Source of the DNA: Imperialibacter sp964351395
Lineage (GTDB): Bacteria > Bacteroidota > Bacteroidia > Cytophagales > Cyclobacteriaceae
Reading direction: 5' to 3'
Assembly (NCBI GenBank): GCA_964351395.1
Contig: CAYGOF010000007.1
Location: 222,005-286,004 of the forward strand
DNA length: 64,000 nucleotides
Shown here: piece by piece, positions 62,080 to 64,000 of the stretch
Position numbering within the stretch: the first letter of the stretch is position 1
How the letters are laid out: each line of letters begins with the position of its first letter
The notes under the pieces: model-generated
Databases searched by the model: none
Told to the model about the DNA's origin: nothing
What the model saw: the letters and a program-made list of their open reading frames with translations, nothing else
Program-made: the position numbers and the translations under genes

Positions 62080-62955
62080 TTAAGCCTCGTACAGGAGGGG
62101 GAAAAACTTCCCTTCCATCTTTTTGCCTTGTGGAATAGCATCTACCCCATTTAGTAAAGGGGCGTCCGTATCTGACCTTGTTCCATCTTTGAAAACATTG
62201 ACAACGAATGCTCGCCTTTGTCTGTCAGTTTTGTTTTCATAAGAGCCATGAACAAGCAATGGATGGTGGAAGGTGCCGTGACCCTTTTTCATTTCAATCG
62301 GAATGGGATTGAATTGGTTTTTTTGTTCGGTGGTTAAGTACTGATCCAGGCCGTGCATATCGCCGGCAAGGTCGGGCTTGTCGAGCAGGCCCCACCGATG
62401 GCTTCCAGGCACATAGTAGAGACATCCATTGTCGACATCTGCGTCGTCCAGCCCTACCCAGCAGGTAAGGTGCTCCATGGGCTTGGTGCGGGTCCAGTAA
62501 GAGTAGTCTTGATGCCATGCCACTACGCCGCCATGTTTGGCTGGTTTGCAAAACAACTGATCATGCCAGAAGCGAACAGATCCGCCGAGTAGTTGGCTGG
62601 CCGCCATCACAAAGGCGGGGTTCCAAAGCACATCGTGAAAACCAGGTGTCACCCGCCATGCGCCAAGAGCATGGAAAAGCACTTTCGACGGATCGGTTGA
62701 TTCGTTGGAATGAAATTCGTAAAACAGATGATGGCCGGGGTGCCTAGGGTCTGTGATCTCAGCAAGCTCTTTTAACAATGATTCTACTTGCTTGTTACCA
62801 AGAAGTTTGATGTTCGAGAGGTAACCGTGTTCTTTAAAGAAAGCTACCTGCTCATTGGTCAGTCGATACTGATCCCAATCACTCGCTGTTTTAGGCCACA
62901 CGAATAGCTGACTTACTAGCTCATGCACCCCGGCCAAATCTGGTGTATTACTCAT
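62080..62955 (-). CDS. Phytanoyl-CoA dioxygenase (PhyH) family protein
   Basis: 291 aa. The Fe(II)/2-oxoglutarate site is visible: HxD in WHQDYSYW (about residue 145), distal His in FHHPLLVHGSYEN (about 235) and an Arg following (DRQRRAF). NGCLYYVPGSHRWG is a PhyH hallmark. Such enzymes hydroxylate small molecules. It is divergently transcribed from an AraC-type regulator, a common arrangement for regulated catabolic genes, so the regulator may control it. Substrate unknown. Confidence 0.9.
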   Translation of the reverse strand: MSNTPDLAGVHELVSQLFVWPKTASDWDQYRLTNEQVAFFKEHGYLSNIKLLGNKQVESLLKELAEITDPRHPGHHLFYEFHSNESTDPSKVLFHALGAWRVTPGFHDVLWNPAFVMAASQLLGGSVRFWHDQLFCKPAKHGGVVAWHQDYSYWTRTKPMEHLTCWVGLDDADVDNGCLYYVPGSHRWGLLDKPDLAGDMHGLDQYLTTEQKNQFNPIPIEMKKGHGTFHHPLLVHGSYENKTDRQRRAFVVNVFKDGTRSDTDAPLLNGVDAIPQGKKMEGKFFPLLYEA

Positions 62956-63045
62956 ATACTATAATTATCAACTTAAAAGTAATCTGTTTTTCAGGGGACC
63001 TCTACTTCAATTTTTGCATTTTCTTCGCTTATTTTAACACTTTAA

Positions 63046-63059
63046 GCCTCAGCTGAGGC
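63046..63059. promoter_or_regulatory. Perfect 14-bp palindrome in the PhyH/AraC divergent promoter region
   Basis: GCCTCAGCTGAGGC is fully self-complementary and lies 48 bp before the AraC-family start codon, 91 bp from the PhyH start. It is a possible operator shared by both genes, though AraC proteins usually bind non-palindromic sites. Confidence 0.35.
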
Positions 63060-63107
63060 AATATTTGGTAATAGAGGCGGATGCAGTTCTATTAAACGAC
63101 GGGTTTT

Positions 63108-63959
63108 ATGAAAGCCATTTTTGAAAAAGTCGATCTCCAATCGGGAAAGTCGCTCAATGTCAGAGAGCTGCATTTGCCCGAATTTGATGCCCCATGGCAT
63201 TTCCACCCAGAACTGGAGCTCACCTACATTAGAAAGAGTAAAGGAACCCGTTTTGTTGGCGATAGCATTCAGGAATTCATCGAAAATGATTTGGTGCTTT
63301 TAGGCCCTAACCTTCCTCATATTTGGCAAAACTCCTCCGACCATCAGGGAGGAAGCGAAGCAATTGTTATTCATTTTTCAGAGACGTTTCTCAACAACAG
63401 CGTTACACTTTCTCCAGAATTCATCTCAGTGAGACAGCTTTTCGAAAAATCAAAAAATGGCGTGTTTTTTCCACCTGTTATTGGTGTGGCCGTTGGAAAG
63501 CAAATGGAACGTATGCTCTCTGCAGATCCTTTGATGCAGGTCATTATTTTCATGAATATCCTCCACCAATTAGCTGCGTCGCATGTGCATTCGACCCTGG
63601 CCAGTAGCGGGTTTACCCATTTTACCACACCAAAGGACGCTGAAAAGATGACGTTGATTTTCGAGCATGTCAGGCAACATTTCAACAAAGAGATTAGATT
63701 GGAAACCGCAGCGGCTCTCCTTCACCAAACACCACAGGCGTTTTGCAGGTATTTTAAGAAAAGGGCGAAGAAGACCTTCTTTGAATTTGTGAATGAATTC
63801 CGAGTAGGACATGCCAGCCATCTGCTGATCGATTCAGAGTTAAGTATTACTGAAATCTGCCTTCGGTCCGGATATTCAACGATCCCTCATTTCAATAAGC
63901 AGTTCAAACGAATCACCGGTCTCAGTCCGACTGAGTTTAGGAAGAAGCATTTTGGTTGA
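63108..63959 (+). CDS. AraC-family transcriptional regulator with cupin sensor domain
   Basis: 283 aa. N-terminal cupin-like ligand domain (about 10-90: APWHFHPELELTYIRKSKGT; GPNLPHIWQ). C-terminal AraC DNA-binding domain (about 180-283) with two helix-turn-helix motifs (LETAAALLHQTPQAFCRYFK; SITEICLRSGYSTIPHFNKQ) and the family end LSPTEFRKKHFG. Divergent from the PhyH dioxygenase gene, so it is the likely local activator. Confidence 0.92.
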   Translation: MKAIFEKVDLQSGKSLNVRELHLPEFDAPWHFHPELELTYIRKSKGTRFVGDSIQEFIENDLVLLGPNLPHIWQNSSDHQGGSEAIVIHFSETFLNNSVTLSPEFISVRQLFEKSKNGVFFPPVIGVAVGKQMERMLSADPLMQVIIFMNILHQLAASHVHSTLASSGFTHFTTPKDAEKMTLIFEHVRQHFNKEIRLETAAALLHQTPQAFCRYFKKRAKKTFFEFVNEFRVGHASHLLIDSELSITEICLRSGYSTIPHFNKQFKRITGLSPTEFRKKHFG

Positions 63960-63979
63960 GCCCGTCAACGATACCACTA

Positions 63980-64000
63980 CCGGTTATTGCGAGCCACAAA
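63980..64000. repeat. Start of another MITE-like element, cut by the window end
   Basis: CCGGTTATTGCGAG at 63980-63993 equals the left end of the elements at 40751. The rest lies outside the window. Confidence 0.6.

Overview
The window looks like a chromosomal segment of a Bacteroidota, probably a free-living Cytophagales-type bacterium (inference). Support: type IX secretion (T9SS type A) C-terminal sorting domains on three very large surface proteins, FISUMP ('Fibrobacter succinogenes major paralogous') domains, DUF5686 and DUF4160/DUF2442 proteins, few Shine-Dalgarno sequences, and occasional TAnnTTTG-like -7 boxes. No tRNA, rRNA, CRISPR array or classical IS was seen. A run of 100 Ns (41391-41490) marks an assembly gap.

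Region 1 (1-5651, minus strand) is a compact sulfur-redox operon. In transcription order it holds a TAT-exported molybdopterin oxidoreductase of the polysulfide/thiosulfate reductase type, a four-cluster ferredoxin subunit, an NrfD/PsrC membrane anchor, two half-size YeeE/YedE sulfur transporters, a rhodanese-like protein whose only cysteine is in a C-terminal GGCS tail, and the start of another exported protein cut by the window edge. Region 2 (5954-7644, plus) encodes a small beta-barrel-like protein and a lipoprotein, closed by a terminator shared with the convergent operon.

Region 3 (7776-40720, mostly minus) is the most unusual part. Three paralogous modules each begin with a ~270-aa secreted Ig-like protein and end with a huge T9SS-sorted adhesin sharing a ~430-residue C-terminal module. 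Module A (17549 to 7776) carries three tandem FISUMP proteins, a 981-aa adhesin and a caspase-like protease. Module B (30512 to 18048) carries a 3842-aa mosaic adhesin. Module C (40153 to 32569) carries a phage-tail-fibre-like protein with an S74 self-cleaving chaperone, and a 1733-aa adhesin. Upstream of each module lies the same pair of 21-bp-phased direct repeats and a conserved hairpin. Two FISUMP copies are identical over 474 bp but differ in the adjacent 3'-terminal 153 bp almost only at first and second positions of NNY codons. This is the signature expected of a diversity-generating retroelement acting from elsewhere in the genome. A HigA-like/AbiEii toxin-antitoxin pair sits between modules B and C.

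Region 4 (40750-41550) is a cluster of small inverted-repeat (MITE-like) elements around the assembly gap. Region 5 (41618-63959) holds mostly envelope genes: a membrane LytTR regulator, a serine beta-lactamase-like hydrolase, a haem/copper monooxygenase-like lipoprotein, an alpha-2-macroglobulin lipoprotein paired with penicillin-binding protein 1C, a glycogen-debranching-like lipoprotein, outer-membrane proteins, a DUF4160/DUF2442 pair, and a phytanoyl-CoA dioxygenase divergent from an AraC regulator.
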